DNA from: Epinephelus fuscoguttatus | Taxonomy: Eukaryota; Chordata; Actinopteri; Perciformes; Serranidae | Direction of reading: 5' to 3' | NCBI RefSeq assembly: GCF_011397635.1 | Contig: NC_064767.1 | Span: 2,403,501-2,467,500, forward strand | DNA length: 64,000 bases | In this document: positions 10,603-22,539 of the stretch, one piece after another | Numbering within the stretch: the first letter of the stretch is position 1 | Layout: each line of letters begins with the position of its first letter | The notes under the pieces: generated by a model | Seen by the model: only the letters and a program-made list of their open reading frames with translations | Database searches by the model: none | What the model was told of the DNA's origin: nothing | Program-made: the position numbers and the translations under genes

Positions 10603-10893
10603 CTTCTGATCTGTAACGTCGACAGGAAGTGACCACCATGAGACGGCGTATCATCTCTAGTCAACGACTCTCTGCGCTTCTGATCTGTAACGTCGACAGG
10701 AAGTGACCACCATGAGACGGCGTATCGTCTCTAGTCAACGACTCTCTGTGCTTCTGATCTGTAACGTCGACAGGAAGTGACCACCATGAGACGGCGTATC
10801 ATCTCTAGTCAACGACTCTCTGTGCTTCTGATCTGTAACGTCGACAGGAAGTGACCACCATGAGACGGCGTATCATCTCTAGTCAACGACTCT
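10603..10893. repeat. Minisatellite, 74-bp unit x 4
   Basis: Four near-identical 74-bp units start at 10603, 10677, 10751 and 10825. Each contains GTAACGTCGACAGGAAGTGA and GAGACGGCGTAT. Differences are single bases (for example ATC/GTC before TCTAG). No gene overlaps. Confidence 0.95.
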
Positions 10894-11477
10894 CAATGGT
10901 TAAGTTTAGAAATAAACATCATGGTTTGGCTGAAAAAAGGTACTGTTGTTACTCACGTCATGTAACGTAATAACGTAAAGTGACATACGGCACTACCGTA
11001 GCATGCGGCACGTACTAGCACACTACGTTGTTATTAAGTTAACTCCATTGCCTTTTGGTTTCACATAGGAAACAAAGAGCGGGCTCCCGATTTAAAGACT
11101 TTGTTTGACATATCCATGTCCCCTCCCGCCTGCCCTTTATGACTCTTTATAGTGCGGCAGTAGCAGACGGTATCACAAACTGCCGCCTGGTGTGTTTCAT
11201 ACCGCTGCAAAACTGCCTCTGTGCGTCAATATCTGACGCTGAGATCCCTGACAAAGTTGGGAGTCAGACTGGCTGGAGTTGTGTGTGTCTGAAACTTCCA
11301 CATCGTCTCCCTCATTAAAAAAAGTCCAGAACTCATGAATATGTTCAACTGCTGCACACAACACGTCTGCTACATGACTGGAAAGTCAATGATCGTGCTT
11401 GTACGTGCACACTTCATTCTGCACAGAGACGATAAAACAATAAACTGAACACATCTTTGAGTGGAGGATGACCTTAA
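10894..11477. other. No feature seen
   Basis: No exon, repeat end or open frame could be supported. Confidence 0.3.
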
Positions 11478-12660
11478 AGGAGCAGTGTGTAAGATTTAGT
11501 GGCATCTAGCTGTGAGGATTGCAGATTGCAACCAGCTAAATCTTCTCCTTGTTAGATTTCCTTCGGTGTTCATCGTTCAGGAGGTTTTCACTGGGAGCCT
11601 AATAATCAGCAGAGGTCTCTTCCTCTCCAAAACAAACAGAGCAGGTGATTAAAACTGGTAATAACACTGAATAAAGTAGTTCCACGTTACCTATCAGTGT
11701 TTCTCCTACACCGTTTGGCACTTGAAGATGGCTGAGAACGTGTGCTCACCTTTTTTCTCTGATAACTTAAGACCTGGATGTTAAAGAGGTTTTTACAGTG
11801 AGAACCAGGAGAACCTGATGGATACACTCCTGATTTTACACTTTAGATTTGACTGAATTTATTTCGTGGGGATCAGATTTACTTTGTAGTTTGTGCTCTC
11901 TATGATTGTGTTCCTCCAGAAGTTTAATGTTCTCCTCCTCTGACCAGGCCGGCTTCCTTGTCTTCTTGTCTTCTGACATTGTTTCACTGTCTAACTATAA
12001 ACTTAGTGAGACGATATGTGATATTCTGTCAAGTTAATGTTCACGTGTTTGTGTCCACTTCCTGTTTTATTTTGAAATGTGTTCTCATTGTGTTTAGTGT
12101 TTCTTTTACTTCCTGAGTTTTCCCCTTTGTTAATGACCTCATGTGTTTCACCTGTGTCTTGTTCCACTCACCTGTGTGTAGTTAGTAATCAGCCTTTGTG
12201 TATTTAAAGCCCAGTGTTTCCCTTCATTCAGTTGTCAGGTTGTAGTTGTTGCTTCAGTGTGTTCCCTCCAGCCTTTTCCTCGTGTTTGAGTTCTTGGATT
12301 TTGACTGGACTTGGATTTATGGACTTTGCTTTTGTGTGATTTCCTGAATGGACTTTTCTACTTTTGCTGACTGCCTTCCCGACCTCTTAAGTAAAGATTT
12401 GGATTTCATGAACTGTTCTTGGTGTTTTGTGTTTTTGTGTCACAAACGTGAGTCCGAGTAAACAAACAATCCTCATGGAAACTTTTATCGCTGTAAAATC
12501 TCTTTCAACACAATAAATTAGTTTGTTTTTCTTTAACTAAGAAAACCTATAAAGGGATTCTGTGTAAGTCCCTCAGCTAAGGAGAAATTAAGCCTCAAGT
12601 GTCATGAGTGAGGTTCAAAACCGATAACGCTGAATAAAACAGTTTCCCGTTTATAAATCT
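11478..12660. repeat. Dispersed repeat interrupted by an LTR-like segment
   Basis: 11478-11530 (GGAGCAGTGTGTAAGATTTA and onward) is the start of a very common fish DNA repeat, and matching material resumes around 12560-12660. Between them 12041-12451 looks inserted: its ends are related inverted sequences (TCACGTGTTTGTG and CACAAACGTGA), it has a TATTTAAAG box near 12201 and an end-of-transcript-like region, all typical of a solo gypsy-type LTR. No target duplication was confirmed. Confidence 0.35.
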
Positions 12661-12930
12661 GTGGTTTTCTGATGCTGCTGGTTGTGGAGAGGCTGATGAC
12701 TATGGTGGCTGATGCAAAAACATGAGCGGTCCTATCTAGATCCAGTAGTCCCTTTTACACTGCCAGATTTTCGGCGAATGTTGGGCCGTTTTGCCGGCAA
12801 GCTGCGAGCGTTTAGACACACAGAGCCGGATTGGCGAGTTGATCCGAGGTGCCCAATTTTCCGCCTCGTAGGGTAGACATATTGGAGGAACCCTTTTAGT
12901 TTAAACAGACCGAGGCGGCCTTCTGCAACG

Positions 12931-12995
12931 GGAGGAGCTGTTGATGACTTGTGGGAGGGGCTGTTGATGACTTGTGGGAGGAGCTGTTGATGACG
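12931..12995. repeat. Short tandem repeat, about 25-bp unit x 2.7
   Basis: GGAGCTGTTGATGACTTGTG recurs three times, the third copy diverging at its end. Confidence 0.8.
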
Positions 12996-12999
12996 CCAC

Positions 13000-13600
13000 A
13001 CATGCGGAAAAAACACTGATTGGGCTTTCCTGCAAATTTGCACAACTCCTGTTTATAAAGGGCCAGTGTTTGGTTTGTCCGTTCTGGGCTACCGTAGAAA
13101 CATGGTGGTGCAACATGGTGATCTAGACGAGGACCTGCTCCCCATGTTGATATAAACGTCTCATTCTAAGGTTACAAAAACACAACAAATCTTATTTTTG
13201 GGTGATTATACATTAAAGAAAACACACTGATTATATAGTATTCCATCTCTGACAATATGTCCCCCTAAATCTGCTGCAGCAGAATAATTCACACTGATGG
13301 ACTGATGGCGTGCTGTATCTTGTCTTTACCCTGTTGAAGCTAATTATAGACGACTTCCTCTTTTATTTTATAACTTTATTACTGTAGGGTTCAGTTTCTT
13401 AAAGTCCGTTTCAGATGATGCGTCATAAAAACTGCCCCAATTTTGCATGCAAAACAAAATTAGGATGAATTTAATCTGCCCGTGGTGAAGTCATAAAACT
13501 ACCCACAGCTCCAGACAGCTTCAGGGCGTCAAATCAATTTTTGATTTTATTTTTTTATTTTTGATGCCCCTCCCTTCCTGTTTTTGTGAAACCATGAGGC
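13000..13600. other. No supported gene
   Basis: Nothing beyond short open frames without domains. Confidence 0.3.
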
Positions 13601-13610
13601 TTTGAACAAA

Positions 13611-13664
<54 letters not shown>

Positions 13665-13826
13665 TTCTGTCTGTCACAAGTGCTCCCAGCATCATTAATA
13701 ACAATATTACTTCCTTGTATAGACTTTCGCTTGACCTTTTCTGGACATGTGTGTGTACGTGTCAGTGTGTGCACGCCCATTATCCAGCGCACAGTATTGT
13801 TCTGCATCCTGTCTCGATAACATGCT

Positions 13827-13861
<35 letters not shown>

Positions 13862-13889
13862 GCACACACACACACACACACACACACAG
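13611..13889. repeat. (TG)n ... (CA)n flanked unit
   Basis: TG run 13612-13662 and CA run 13829-13889 enclose about 166 bp. This is the same arrangement as 9958-10256 and 24113-24248. Translated low-complexity frames on both strands are artefacts. Confidence 0.85.
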
Positions 13890-14729
13890 ATCTTTCCTCC
13901 GCTGGTTAATAAGAAATAATAAACGATGAACCGCTGACATCGCTCAGACCTGAGGATGTTTTTAATGTGATAATAAACGTTATTTATAACCTACACTATT
14001 AATATTCCACAGATGAATGTATGAGCAGGTCAATGTGATGACATTTTGAGCCATGAATCAAAAAGCAGGGAAGCTGATATCAAATACACTGAGAATAAAA
14101 TAACCCTACACAAAATTCCCAGTTGAATTACTTCCTTTTTAATTTGCACATTTTAAGCCAAACCCAGGCATGTTCTGTCCTCTGTAAAGCTCTTAAAACA
14201 TCTTCATAATCACAAAACCAATCATGTCTTTCTTACACTACTTCTTGAGGAGCGTAGCACCAAACCTCAGCCCTGTGCATGAGCAGTCTCTGTGGGCCCC
14301 CCGGCCTTCCTCTCTTGATCCACACCTCTCTGTGCACCTTTTCAAATTTTCTTTGACTTTAAGTGGGTTTGCTTTCTTTCCCTTTCCTTTCTGTCTGTCT
14401 TTCTTTGAAACCCAGATTTCTCTTTCTTGGGGGAAGACATGACAGATTGCGTCAGTACACTTTGATTTATTCAGCCTATTTTAATTTAGCTATGGCACTA
14501 ATTACTTAAAAACTGTAAACAAAACCAAACTTTTTATTCCAGGCTTTTCAAAGTCCCCCTCCTCACGGGTTTCTGAGTAGTCAGTCCCACTTCTCACCAC
14601 ACTACCTGCTGGAATCATTTAAAAGTTGATATCAGGAGTTTTCTTTGAATTAGTTTGTTTATTAAGCTCATTTTTACTGCACAAAAAAACCACTAACACC
14701 TACTAATATCTGGCTTTAGTCTGTAATTG
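13890..14729. other. No supported gene
   Basis: The 72-codon plus-strand frame at 14224-14442 has no domain or splice context. Nothing else was seen. Confidence 0.3.
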
Positions 14730-15530
14730 GAGCAACGAGGTCTCACTCAGAAGTCATTGATTGCTTGGTCAGTGGCTTCTGGCGTTAGACGCTGACATAA
14801 AAAAGCTCTCCTTTCATGTCGGCATGATATGTGGCCGGTCGCCGCTCAACAATCACATGGGAAGTAAACAGCGGCATGAAAGGTGTCTTTGTCCTTCGGT
14901 ATCTTATGTGGAAGTCCACTGACATAGCGCCAGTATTTGACGATTTCGGCTGGTGGCCACTGTGCCAACCTGGTCTCGCTCTGAGATTTGGTGCTTGGTC
15001 AGTGACTTCTGGCGTCAGACATAGACAAAAAAAAGCCGTTCTTTCATGTTGGTATGATACAAGGCCAGTCACCGTATAGTTTAATGGTGTCCGGTGGTGT
15101 CCAACAACCACCAACTTTCACCCAGGAGGCCGGTGTTCACTTCCTGTAAGACGGTAAAGCCAAACCCTGTTCTTTTTTCCTGAACCCAACCACGTGAGTG
15201 TTTCAGCTAGCTGGCATTCTAATGTTTATTCATCGTTGAATCAGCGACATCATGGTTGAATCATGGTTGAATTATATCTTGATTTTGAAAGATGAATCAA
15301 CATTGATTCATCAACTTAAGATGTTGTTTCAAAATTTCAAAATTGTTTCAATGCTGAAACAGATTTTTTTTTAAATTTCTGTGTTGATTTATGAGAATTT
15401 TGTTAACCCTTTCGTCACAGCGTCCCAGAATGTCAACAACCAACACACCCAGGGTACCTTGGACGTCATATGTGGACGTGGAAAGTCCATGACCAAACGT
15501 GGACATGTGACGAGGTCACAGTGAGGATGT
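14730..15530 (-). repeat. Repeat family A, copy 2 (composite)
   Basis: It carries the GGTCAGTG.CTTCTGGCG block twice (near 14768 and 14995), the AACCACCAACTTTCACCCAGG block near 15106, and near 15450-15515 the minus-strand GGTCATGGACTTTCCACGTC block. The segment 15210-15400 between them is a degenerate ATTGATTCA/TGAATCA-rich stretch with internal self-complementarity. Confidence 0.5.
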
Positions 15531-16372
15531 GTAGATCAGAAAGATGACAATCCGCACTCTAATTTACCGGCAATGGGAAAAGGACTCTGTTGCCTATCTA
15601 TAGCAGGTTTCGTGTTAAAACAAAAACCTACGTAAACACACTGAAGCGTTTATTAGAATTGTGCCTTGTTTAACTTATTAGATTGTTTGAGAATCTGTCA
15701 CTGTCCTGAGGGAAATGTATTTGGTCTTTGTATGATTGTCAGATGACAGCAGCTCCCTCCTGACTACAGATACTCTGCTACCCTCAACTCCTGGCCTTTA
15801 AATTCTGCCACAGTTTTCTATCTTCTTCACACATGTCATATTTAAGTATATTATATATTTTTGTAGTAAAAACTTTGATTCTCGACTGTACATTTTATAT
15901 CACTGAGCACTGAAGGATGCATTGTTTCAGTGGATAATTTGCTGTTTTAGAGGATTTTCCAACATGACAGCGATAAAATTAATGAGGAAACACTGAATCA
16001 AAAGACGATCAATCAAATTAAATATTCAAGTTAATAATTAGCTTCAAATTAGAGTTAAAGTCTGAAGTTTAGGCTTCATGTTCTGTTAAAGAATCCCTGC
16101 ACCCTTTACCTGATCTGGGGTCACAGTCGTCCTGGGACAGTCTTGAGACGATTGATGAAGTGGCGTCTCCCCCTTTTTCTTTCTCAGCAGCTGTTGTTGC
16201 GGTGCCTTTGAGCAAGGCACTTCCTCCGTCCTTCTACTGATCCTCAGCGGCAGCAGAAGAAGCTTCAGGTGGTTTCAGACGTCTTCCTCTTATCTACTTC
16301 CTCTAGTTTGTGTAAGTCCAACTTAAATCAGTGAATCTCAATTTGAGACGGCTTCAGGCTCCGAGCAGAGAG
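15531..16372. other. No supported gene
   Basis: No open frame of note. The sequence is moderately AT-rich. Confidence 0.3.
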
Positions 16373-16492
16373 ACGGACAGATGAACACCAGTGAGACAGT
16401 CGGTCCAGCAGCAGACAGATGAACAACAGTGAGACAGTCGGTCCAGCAGCAGACAGATGAACACCAGTGAGACAGCAGACAGATGAGAGCAG
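16373..16492. repeat. Tandem repeat, about 42-bp unit x 2.5
   Basis: The unit contains CAGATGAACACCAGTGAGAC then AGTCGGTCCAGCAGCAGA. Two full units are followed by a shortened one. Confidence 0.8.
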
Positions 16493-16974
16493 TGTGTGTC
16501 CAGAGGACTGAGCTCAAGTGTGTGTGAGACTCGAGTTTATACCAGCCTCTCTCCCTCTCCCCCTGCAGCAGAGGAAGTGGGCCCGGTGCCTCGCTGCCTG
16601 CTATTCAACTCTTATGTATGTGCATGTGTGTGTTTGTGGTGTCTGGCATCTAAAGGAAGTCTGACATTGTATTAGGACACAATGGCCGCAGGTCCCAGTC
16701 CTGCATTCCTCCTTGTCGCTCCATTCTTCTCCATATGTCTCTCTTTGTGGCTTTATCCGTGTGACTGAACATGAAACATTTAAAACACACAAACAACAGT
16801 TTATACCTTCACTGTGAGGCCTGAACACACAGAGCACCGGCCCGTTCTCAATCCCAGCTCCTCAAATAAAATCCACTTTGTCAGTGATTTCAGTGTCAGA
16901 CACCAACGCCACTGGGTAGTGTCAATTTATAACGCTGCCGATAACAACTCTAGATAAGGAGCTGGTACGTCCCT

Positions 16975-17480
16975 ATAGGGCAGGTGGGAGGGGTGGTGGA
17001 TGGGTCTCGCTCCAAAGGTACCAAATACCAGCACTTAGTCAGTGACTTTTGGCGTCAGACACCAATGAATAAGCCGTCCTTTCACATCAGCATGACACAC
17101 AGCTGGTTGCCGTTATTCTGTAACGGCGTCTGCAGTGTCAGGGGAAACCACTGTGGGACGACAATGTTTTCAGGTGGCAAAAGTTCAACAACCACAGACT
17201 TTCACCCTCGAGGCCAGTGTTCAGTTCCCTTTTTCCTAAACCCAGTTGATTGAAGAAAACATGAATCCACAGTATTGGACTGACGTAGTGCTTTTATTTT
17301 GAAAAAGACTGTATGCAAACTGTACATTTCCTGTGAAAACATAAGTGTATGTTGAAAAAAGACAATGCATGTAACAGGCTGAAGTTGACACGGCGTCCCA
17401 GAACGTCAGCAACCAACACACCCAGGGTACCTTGGACGTCATATGTGGACGTGGAAAGTCCATGACCAAACGTGGACATG
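16975..17480 (-). repeat. Repeat family A, copy 3
   Basis: Includes the GTCAGTGACTTTTGGCGTCA, CACAGACTTTCACCC and GTGGACGTGGAAAGTCCATG blocks. It ends at 17480, exactly where family B begins. Confidence 0.6.
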
Positions 17481-17950
17481 CGCCACCAGACAATCAGAGA
17501 TCTCCGCCTTCTGATAGTCTGGGGACACTCCTTTCTAAAGTGTGTTTAACACACCGGAGAAAACGGCCGGCAACAAAGCAACGCCTCTTGATTTTTTTAA
17601 AAGGACACGCCCTCCCGGAAATGTGCGCTCTTCTTTTCTCATCTGAGCTTGAAAATGGATGCCGAGAGATTTACCTCCGTTTTATCAAACGTGTGCTCAG
17701 TCCACAAGATTGTGGAAATGAAGGACTTACAGCGACTTTGTTTAAAACTTTTAACGCAGTTGGACTATGTTTATGAGCACAAGAGTTCAGCGAGCCACAG
17801 AAGGACCGCCCTGCGGATTTACTATTGGTTCTGCAACGTAGGGAGTTTTTTTAAACTCTGAAATTGTATCCGCCCATCTAAACACAAAATCAGGGAGAAA
17901 GACATCAGTCTTTAGTTAAGCAAAGCGTCTAAAGACTGACTTGTGAGTCT
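17481..17950 (+). repeat. Repeat family B, longer copy
   Basis: This is the full partner of 310-552 in inverted orientation. It contains a 70-codon frame at 17649-17861 (opening MDAERFTSVLSNVCSVHK), plausibly the first exon of a lost transposon protein. No domain was recognised. Confidence 0.55.
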
Positions 17951-18099
17951 AGCTTCCATGTGAATGTAGAGCCAAACCATGATGTTTTGTCTAGATCTAA
18001 ATACGTGCTTTTGGTGCACAGGGAAATAAATATGAGGGGTGTTTTGTTTTTTTAGACTGTATGTATCTAACGAGCAGAAACTGTTCTTTTCCTGTGAAA

Positions 18100-18660
18100 A
18101 CAGAACTGTTATTGGCACGGCATCCTGGAATGTCAGCAATAGACATAGCGCATCATATGTGGAGTGAAAGTCCACTGACAAAGCGGCAATATGAGGCTGT
18201 AAAGCCGTATTTGGTGTGATGACGTTGTGTAGTCTCATTCAGCCACTTGTTAGCAACCACCTCTTTTAAACCAACCCATCCTCACTCTGACTTTGTCACA
18301 TATGAACCTTTGGTCATGGACTTTCCTCGTCCACATATGACGCGCAAGGTAACGTTTAGCCAACACACATATGGTTGGGTTTAGGAAAAAAGAACCGAGT
18401 TTGACATTACAATCTTACAGGACGCAAACCCCAGGTGAAAGTCAGTGGCTGTTGGACCCATACACCACGCCTCCCACCTGCCCTACTTGGACTACCGCTA
18501 GCTTAACTTTCCCCTGAAGCCAACGGGCGTTGTTAGACAATAACAGCCATCGGCTGCGTAACATGTCAACGTGAAAGGACGGCTGTTTTTTTTGATGTCT
18601 GACGCTGGAAGTCACTGACCAAGCGCCAGATTAAGACGAGTTCAGAGTGAGACAGGGTTG
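18100..18660 (+). repeat. Repeat family A, copy 4
   Basis: It carries GGTCATGGACTTTCCTCGTC, the GGTGAAAGTCAGTGGCTGTT block and the GGAAGTCACTGACCAAGCGCC block in the same order as copy 1. Confidence 0.55.
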
Positions 18661-18954
18661 TTTAAAACACATAAAACCTCCAAAATTCATTAGTGGGGTA
18701 TTTACGGACATATTTTATGTCGTAGAACAAAACTGAAGGTCTCTTAAGCTTGTGTTGACCACTTATAACTTATTTCAGGCATCTAAACAAAAACCCACTG
18801 ACTCTGAGACAAGTAAACTGGGCATGCTAAAACGCTAACTAATTTCCATGTTTTAGGACTCATTTCTGCAGCACTCTGTGATGATCATTGGACTTCCTTC
18901 TTCTTCTTCTTTGCAAGTCTTTTCAGTGTCAGTCTTTTTCATGTCTCTCCGTTC

Positions 18955-19247
18955 AATATGAAGCTACAGTCAGCAGCTGGTTAGCTTAGCTTAGCGCAAA
19001 GATTGGAAACAGGGAAATGGCTAGCCCGGCTCTGTCCAACAGAAACAAAAATAATCCCTACCAGCCTCTCTAGTGCTCATTAGCTATATGTGAAATACTG
19101 GAGGGTAAAAAGTTGCTGTTCTCATGGCGGGTTATGTGCCAGAGTATTTATTGGCCAGGCACAGTCAACTTCCTGGAACCAGGCTTTCTGCTTCTGCTGT
19201 TTCTAGTCTTTGTGCTATGATAAGCTAACTGACTGTAGCTTCATATT
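18955..19247. mobile_element. 293-bp element with perfect 19-bp terminal inverted repeats
   Basis: The left end AATATGAAGCTACAGTCAG is exactly matched in reverse complement at 19229-19247. The interior has the GGTTAGCTTAGCTTAGCGCA and CTGGAAACAGGGAAATGGCT style common in a dispersed fish element. It is non-coding. Confidence 0.7.
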
Positions 19248-19463
19248 TACTGTGCGGATGTGAGAGTGATGTCAATCTTATTTAAAGCCACTGGAGGGGC
19301 TCCAAGATACTCTTGTAACTATGTGACTTAGGGTCTTATGTGAATAAGAGCAAGCATCTACAAAGAATTCTTTTAATCCCAATTCAAAATATTGTCCTTT
19401 AAATTTTTGGAGTTTCCTGACGTTGGTTTCAAATTGGGCGTGGTTATGTTTAGACATTTATTA

Positions 19464-19953
19464 TTAAAAGATTATGTAGTTAATCCCAAGAGCCATCAAA
19501 AGGAAATCAGCATCAGTTGTCTGCTCTGAAATCCTCGAGGTGAAAAAACTCACATCATCTCTACTTTTCCCCATTGTCCAATCAGATGATTTGAGAGGCG
19601 GGGCTTCTGTGGTGGTCACGACAACAAGTTTACAGTTGGTAAACAATGGAGGAGAAACTGGTGGTAGTGGTTGCTGGATACCCAGAGCTATACGGCCTGA
19701 TGATAGACAGCAGGTTGTCAGACTGCCCCTGAGTCATCCTAAAATCTGCCTGTAAACGTCCATGATGGAGGAGAAGCTCCTGGACCAACTGGTGGTACTC
19801 CCCATGATCCAGCCTCTTTTTTAGGGTCTCATGTACCCACACAGATCTCTGTTTATCTGCTGACAGCCTCTCACCCTCAACCAGAGCTACAGACAGCACC
19901 CTCTGCCTCAACATGGCAGCAGCTACACACTGATTACTGCAGGATACACACAA
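19464..19953 (-). pseudogene. Harbinger (ALP1/HARBI1-like) nuclease N-terminal fragment, copy 1
   Basis: The minus-strand frame 19630-19953 reads LRQRVLSVALVEGERLSADK, then RSVWVHETLKKRLDHGEYHQ and ADFRMTQGQSDNLLSIIRP. This is the N-terminal region of PIF/Harbinger nucleases (WV...R...GEYH.L..EL and FRM....F..LL). It breaks off before any catalytic residue. It is almost identical to 30144-30467 and is cut at the same point. Confidence 0.75.
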
Positions 19954-20819
19954 TAAAATAAAATAAATGGTGGCTTGATTACACAGGAAGGTTAGAATAA
20001 GGAGGTGATGTCAGCGCTACCTGGAAACAATAAAAGTGTTTTCAACAGTTTTTTCATTAATATAAGTTGAATTATTTGCCTAAAAATAAAGAAAGCTAAA
20101 AACAGCATCTTTGCTCAGTAATGAAACAAAACATGTTGTCTCTCACTGTGTGAGCATTCAAGACGATAGGGTGGCAGAGGGGTTAAATATTATGTGGTAT
20201 TTAGATGCTCTGGGCTTCTTTTATCAGCGTGGAAAATTTTAGGAGGCTGTGTCTGTTTTTTTGTTGTTTTTTTTTTACAGAGAACTTGTGATAGTGTCAA
20301 ATGCACACTGGTTTCCCCAGGGCCATTATCAGTGTGTGTGTGTGTGAGTGTGTGTGAGTGAATGTTGTTGTCAAGAGCAGAGCCCCCCTTGATTCATGTG
20401 AAACAGTGGTTACACCATGTGACTCTTAGTAACATGATGGTGTACAACAAGGCATAGTAAACAACTTTACAGAGAGCGGGTGATGGTGTGTGATTTAGCA
20501 CCGCTGCTTTAATGTGGCAGCGACGCCGTTCAGCTCCACTTCAGAGGATTGTCATAAAATTTAAAGTGTCTCAAAATTACAATCAGCCACATTTACGGAA
20601 ACCTAACTTGTCTCCTCTGGGTAAAACAAGGCCAGTAAAAACAGGAAAACATGCAGATTCTCAGAAAGATCACATCGTTTTTAAAATTATGATAAAACAC
20701 ATGACTTTTTCTTCAAACAGGAACATTTAAACAGCTGTTTTATCAAGTCTGCACGATTAAAAAAAGCATTACAACATGATCATGTACATCAGGATGCTTT
20801 GTGCTTAAACAACAGTCAA

Positions 20820-22060
20820 TCAATAATAATAATAATAATAATATAAATAAATAAATAAATATGAAGCACTTTTCAAATCAGTGTTACAAAGTACTTTTCA
20901 TGTTGACAGGTAAAACAACAACTTTTAAAAGACCCGACAAAAACACTTTACACTTTAGTTTAAATCAGTGCTTCCCAACTGGTGGGTCGTGGCCCAAATG
21001 TGGGTCACATGTCCATTCTGAATGGACCGCAAGTACAGTGAAATTTCTAGCACAGAGCTTTTATTTTGAAGCGCTGTTTCTTGCTGTAGAGTGAGTAAAT
21101 AACTAGTCTCGCTCACCTGACCTTTCTCAAGAAAAGAAAGGTCGGGCTGGGCCGACTCTCACTTTAAGATTGGAGAGGAAAACGCCCCAGCTGCTTGTAT
21201 TTCTTTCAACCAATCACAATCGTTCTGGGCGGTGCCACAGCAATGGTGCGCTTGCAAAAATATTGCCGGGGGGAAACAGGTTTTGGTGTAACCCGCCCAC
21301 AAAAATATCGCCTACAGGATGCGAACCATGGCAGAAAAATGGCTACATCCCCGCAAGATCAAACACCGCAAAAGTTAGTAAAGGACGTGTTGAAAACTGC
21401 AACCGGAGGTGGTAGGGCGGGACTTCAGCGGGTAGTTTCGTCCGCCCACTCAGACTAGTAAATAACAGACAGCTACTCAACAGAGACAGTAACCTAGCTC
21501 GACGACATGGCCGAACACAGGTATGATGCTGAATATATATATAACTGCATGGACCTCGAACTAATGACTAAGGAGAAATCTGTATCGTGTGGCCGGACCA
21601 GTTAGGAACCACTGGTTTAAATGAACGAAAAATTCAAGAAAAATAAGGAACGGCTCTCCGATAAAAGTTTGTTTTAAGAAGGGACTTAAAAGAGATCATG
21701 GACTCGGCTGACCTGATTGTTCCAAAGCCTCGGGGCCTCGACAGCAAACGCTCCATCCCCTTTAGTTTTCAGTGTCAGGAACAGACAAAGACCTCAGAGT
21801 ACGTCCTGGTGTGTGCGGCACTGAGAGGTGAGAGATATAGCTGGAGAGAGAGTCCATGAAGAGCCTTAAAAATGATCAGTCAAACCTTAAAATCTAAACA
21901 AAAACATACTAACCGGAGTGATGTGATCATGTTTCTTGATTAAGGCAAGAAAAGAGACTCCAAACTATCACCAAAATGAACTTTGAGGATTTGCTGTTTT
22001 TCTTGTTAAGTGAACATCTAAAGCAATTAGAAGACACCAGCTCTGGTGCTGGGAACTTCC
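20820..22060 (-). mobile_element. LINE-derived 3' segment interrupted by a hAT-like element
   Basis: On the minus strand it ends in ...GTGCTTCATATTTATTTA followed by an ATT/ATTT tail, as L2-type fish LINEs do. The part beyond the inserted element (21623-22060) carries the reverse of the GGAGCGTTTGCTGTCGAGG and AAGGCTCTTCATGGACTC kind of block found in such repeats. It has no intact frame. The assignment is by style only. Confidence 0.35.
20966..21614. mobile_element. hAT-type non-autonomous element with perfect 8-bp target duplication
   Basis: It begins CAGTGCTTCCCAACTGG and ends CCAGTTAGGAACCACTG, imperfect inverted termini typical of hAT. It is flanked on both sides by GTTTAAAT (20958-20965 and 21615-21622). 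It is 649 bp with no transposase. Confidence 0.9.
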
Positions 22061-22069
22061 ACTTTTCTT

Positions 22070-22240
22070 TTTAACTTTTGGCTTTTGGCTTTTGGATTGG
22101 ACAGTCTAAGTGTGAAGGGGAGGGAGAGAAGGAATGACATGCAGCAAAGGGCTGCAGGCTGAATCAAGCCCACGGCCGCGACAAGGACATTGCCCTCGTA
22201 TATAGGATGCCTATTAGATCCACTGAGCCACTGAGCACCC
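22070..22240 (-). mobile_element. tRNA-derived SINE, minus strand
   Basis: Read on the minus strand it has GGCTCAGTGGATC (A box), GTGGGCTTGATTCAGCC (B box), then CCTTTGCTGCATGTCATTCC and a body ending CTGTCCAATCCAAAAGCC. It is closely related to 8015-8172 and better preserved. Confidence 0.75.
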
Positions 22241-22339
22241 CAAGTTTCGGACTTAATACATTATATAATGAATGAAATAAAAATCTGTCCATCTGTTTCA
22301 TCTGCTTATCTGGGGCGGGGCTGTGGAGGCAGCAGACAC

Positions 22340-22480
22340 CGACCAAAAAAGCCGTTCTTTCACATCGGTCTGATGCATCACCAGCGGACCTTAAGGCTGC
22401 AGAAGTCTTGAACTCTCGTTGTCGACTCAGCAGCCACCAGCCTTAGTCATCAAAGACTGGCGCTATGTCAGCAGACGTCC
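22340..22480. repeat. Repeat family A fragment
   Basis: Contains AAAAAGCCGTTCTTTCACAT and the GACTGGCGCTATGTCAG block shared with 14885-14950. Confidence 0.45.
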
Positions 22481-22539
22481 ACGTAAGTTACCGACCCACA
22501 AAGACACCTCTGAGGTTGTGTGTTATTGTGGAAGGTCTG

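Noticed and set aside
10603-10893. CRISPR-like appearance of the 74-bp array
   Set aside because: The units are contiguous with no unique spacers, and the host is a vertebrate.
12732-13116. Possible MITE with CCCTTTTACACTG ends
   Set aside because: The opposite-end match (AAAGGGCCAGTG) is not in the order needed for terminal inverted repeats.
13547-13940. Cys-Val and Thr-His rich frames on both strands
   Set aside because: Direct translations of TG/CA microsatellites.
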